64,000 nt of DNA from NCBI GenBank assembly GCA_013399305.1, contig VXAI01000183.1, positions 1,220,113 to 1,284,112 of the forward strand. Direction: 5' to 3'. The notes beneath the pieces were generated by a model that did not search any database, was not told the DNA's origin, and saw nothing but the letters and a program-made list of their open reading frames with translations. Positions 62,505 to 64,000 of this stretch are shown piece by piece (position 1 is the stretch's first letter; each line of letters opens with the position of its first letter). Source of the DNA: Rostratula benghalensis. Taxonomy: Eukaryota > Chordata > Aves > Charadriiformes > Rostratulidae. Both the position numbers and the translations under genes were made by a program.

Positions 62505-62585
62505 TCAGGTGAAATATCTTCTACATAAGATTCCTTCCCCTCTAGGTACCACCTAGTATTCACATAGCCCGTGCCATCAGGCAGT
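62505..62585 (-). CDS. Candidate internal exon, unknown protein
   Basis: Minus-strand segment of 81 bp with acceptor ACCTTTGTTTCCAG and a consensus-quality donor (CACCTGA/GTGAGTATAC). One frame is open throughout (26 codons, phase 2 to 2; LPDGTGYVNTRWYLEG, ESYVEDISP), with a composition richer in W, Y, G, D and E than most intronic frames here. It lies about 0.8-1.3 kb from the CpG island, as expected for an early exon of a gene starting there. The preceding exon with the start codon was not identified with confidence. Confidence 0.35.
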
Positions 62586-63339
62586 CTGGAAACAAAGGTA
62601 TTTGGAATCACTCAACACGTGTCTATGCTTAGTGAACAACCTAACCAGTTTTCAAAGAACTTGGCACTTCTTGCCTATGTGAACACAGCCCTTTATAAAA
62701 ATACAGAAATTAAAGGCCAGCATTAAGGCCCTTTTGCTTTCCCACACTGATCTCCAGACCTAAAAGATGCGTCTCTCTTTTGAGAGAGAAGTAACCTATT
62801 TAATGTCATCCATTAAAAAAAAAATAATTAAGAAGCGTAGGGAGTCTCACCAAATGCATGAAGGAGCAGAACTCCTGTCCTTAAGGGAGATAACATTGTG
62901 CAAAAGTGTTTTATCTAGAAGGACACAAAGTACCACCAATAATACATATCTCCTCCAAAAGGTGAGAACACTAGAAACCATTCATCCTCCCTCCTCTGTT
63001 CCAAACCAAGCACGTGTGCTGCTTTATACCCACATTCTGGAGCACAGACGGTTTGTTCTGCTCGCACACAGCACATAAAACAATGTGGTGCTGTCCCCAT
63101 CTCAGGAACTTCTAAAAGGCTATCTCACTGCAAATAAATACTGCAAGCCGCTGGCCTGCGGCAGCCAAAGGACAAACAATGCAAGGAAACAGAAGTCTGT
63201 TGTGATTCGGAGGAAGGCTGAGCGAGCTGCCAGAGGCAGGAAGCACAGCCACCACGCGAGCAGAGCACCCTGTTCTTTCAGGGTGACCAGCACAACCCCA
63301 ATTAACTGCACGTGATAGGCTGTGTAGGTACAACCGCCT
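62586..63339. other. Island-proximal non-coding DNA
   Basis: A minus-strand fragment near 62,950-62,975 (SPFGGD) could be a small exon in compatible phase, but its donor (ATAT/GTATTA) is weak. Overlapping ORFs on both strands above 62,767 look like chance. Confidence 0.35.
63298..63314. promoter_or_regulatory. CCAAT box and E-box (CACGTG)
   Basis: CCAAT at 63298-63302 and a palindromic CACGTG at 63309-63314, seven bases apart, at the left shoulder of the CpG island. Such motifs bind NF-Y and bHLH factors such as USF; function here is inferred from position only. Confidence 0.35.
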
Positions 63340-63857
63340 ATTAACATGGTACCTTGGCGTGGCAGCATCCGAAAGCAAAGGCTGTAAAACACTCTCTGGA
63401 TATTGTGGCAGCAGCAGACGACATGGCCCTGAGGAGTGTGCCCATCCTAGGGACCCCCACGGGCCCCATCTCCCACCAGGGAGAGACACCAACTCCTCCG
63501 ACCCTTGTGGGGGAGGAGGAGGAGCAGCAGCGCCATTCCAGGCTGGGAGGCTGAGGCCGAGGCCTTACCGCGCTTTTTAGGGCGGTTTTTACCCCGCCCC
63601 CCACAGCCCTTTATCACCTGCGAAGGGCTACGATCCTCCTCCTCAGCACCAAGAAAAAGCCCCCAAAAGGTGAATTAATAACACCGAGGAGCGGAATGAG
63701 GGGGCGCCGAGCGGCGCCAGCTCTGCTCCCCCGGCGTCGGTAAGGCCGGGCACGGCCAGCAGGTGCCGGCGGGCGGCGCGGCCCAGGCCCATCCCTCACA
63801 CCTGCCGGCCGGGCAGGGCGGCCTCTAACGGGGCAGGCAACCCTCCCGCCGCCTTAC

Positions 63858-63925
63858 CGAGGCCAGGAGGCGACGGAACCCGGCCCCCGCCAGCCTTCGC
63901 CCCGCGGGGCGGAGCGGGGCGAGGG
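63858..63925 (-). other. Candidate non-coding first or second exon
   Basis: On the minus strand a long pyrimidine tract ends in TTTTCTTCAG at 63926, and a donor (GCCTCG/GTAAGG) follows 68 bp later. The segment has no ATG. It could be a 5'UTR exon with the tract as acceptor, or the whole right edge to 64,000+ could be exon 1 ending at this donor. Confidence 0.3.
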
Positions 63926-63937
63926 CTGAAGAAAAGC

Positions 63938-63972
63938 GGGGGGGAGGGGGAGGGGGGGGAGGAAGAGGAAGA
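63938..63972 (+). repeat. 35-bp homopurine tract, G-quadruplex-capable
   Basis: Uninterrupted purines with G-runs of 7, 5 and 8 separated by single A residues, then GGAAGAGGAAGA. The G-runs are long enough to supply four G-triplets, and the homopurine/homopyrimidine strand asymmetry could also support triplex DNA. Confidence 0.75.
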
Positions 63973-64000
63973 TGCGGAGCCGCGCCTGTGCGCGTCCCCG

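Larger units (their letters stand above)
63340..64000. promoter_or_regulatory. CpG island, probable gene promoter(s)
   Basis: G+C and CpG density rise sharply from about 63,340 and peak at 63,680-64,000, unlike the CpG-poor rest of the window. Elements visible: GC boxes at 63592-63600 (minus orientation) and 63906-63914; no TATA box. Splice-donor-like GTAAGG sites occur on the minus strand (exon ends 63858 and 63569) and the plus strand (exon end 63739). Plus-strand ATGs with following open sequence occur at 63696 (14 codons to a donor) and at 63972 (running off the window, A at -3). Vertebrate promoters of this kind are often bidirectional; which direction is transcribed cannot be decided from sequence alone. 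Confidence 0.8.

Noticed and set aside
63120..63604. Minus-strand ORFs of 87-126 codons over the CpG-island shoulder
   Set aside because: Three overlapping frames are open because GC-rich DNA has few stops; none has a clear start plus donor in the phase needed by the exon candidate at 62505-62585.
1..64000. tRNA, rRNA, snRNA genes, CRISPR arrays, LTR retroviruses
   Set aside because: No tRNA-like A/B boxes with cloverleaf arms, no rRNA motifs, no regularly spaced repeats and no paired LTRs with retroviral gag/pol frames were recognised by eye.

Overview
The window looks like a stretch of a bird nuclear genome. At least twenty copies of CR1, the dominant avian non-LTR retrotransposon, can be read directly. 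Most are 5'-truncated 3' ends that finish in the CR1 tail (imperfect ATTCTRTG octamers on the element's sense strand). The rest is AT-rich non-coding DNA with homopolymer runs, and there is one dense CpG island at the right edge. Nothing here is bacterial in style: there are no operons, Shine-Dalgarno sites or compact ORFs. Almost every ORF of 60 to 220 codons is either CR1 sequence or chance.

Layout. From 1 to 42,082 the DNA is CR1-rich: 21 pieces in both orientations, including inverted pairs at 8.4-8.9, 21.4-22.1 and 41.4-42.1 kb, a convergent pair at 28.8-30.1 kb and a head-to-tail pair at 38.9-39.5 kb. The two longest copies (5,907-6,846 plus; 29,457-30,090 minus) still carry the C-terminal part of the CR1 reverse-transcriptase ORF, broken by frameshifts and stops. 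From 42,083 to about 63,340 CR1 nearly disappears; only one possible 33-bp tail was seen. This quieter half holds a minus-strand relic that resembles the tyrosine recombinase of DIRS-type retroelements (54,967-55,427). It also holds several minus-strand segments that look like phase-compatible coding exons (62,505-62,585; 60,539-60,631; 59,232-59,328; 57,852-57,988; perhaps 55,230-55,303). From about 63,340 to the end is a CpG island with GC boxes, an E-box, a 35-bp homopurine tract and splice-donor-like sites on both strands. It is best read as the promoter of at least one gene, possibly bidirectional.

Working model (inference): a gene starts in the island and runs leftward on the minus strand, or rightward out of the window, or both. 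I recognised no host protein, so no gene symbol is given. The exon calls rest only on splice motifs, open frames and matching phases and could be chance. The CR1 calls are secure.
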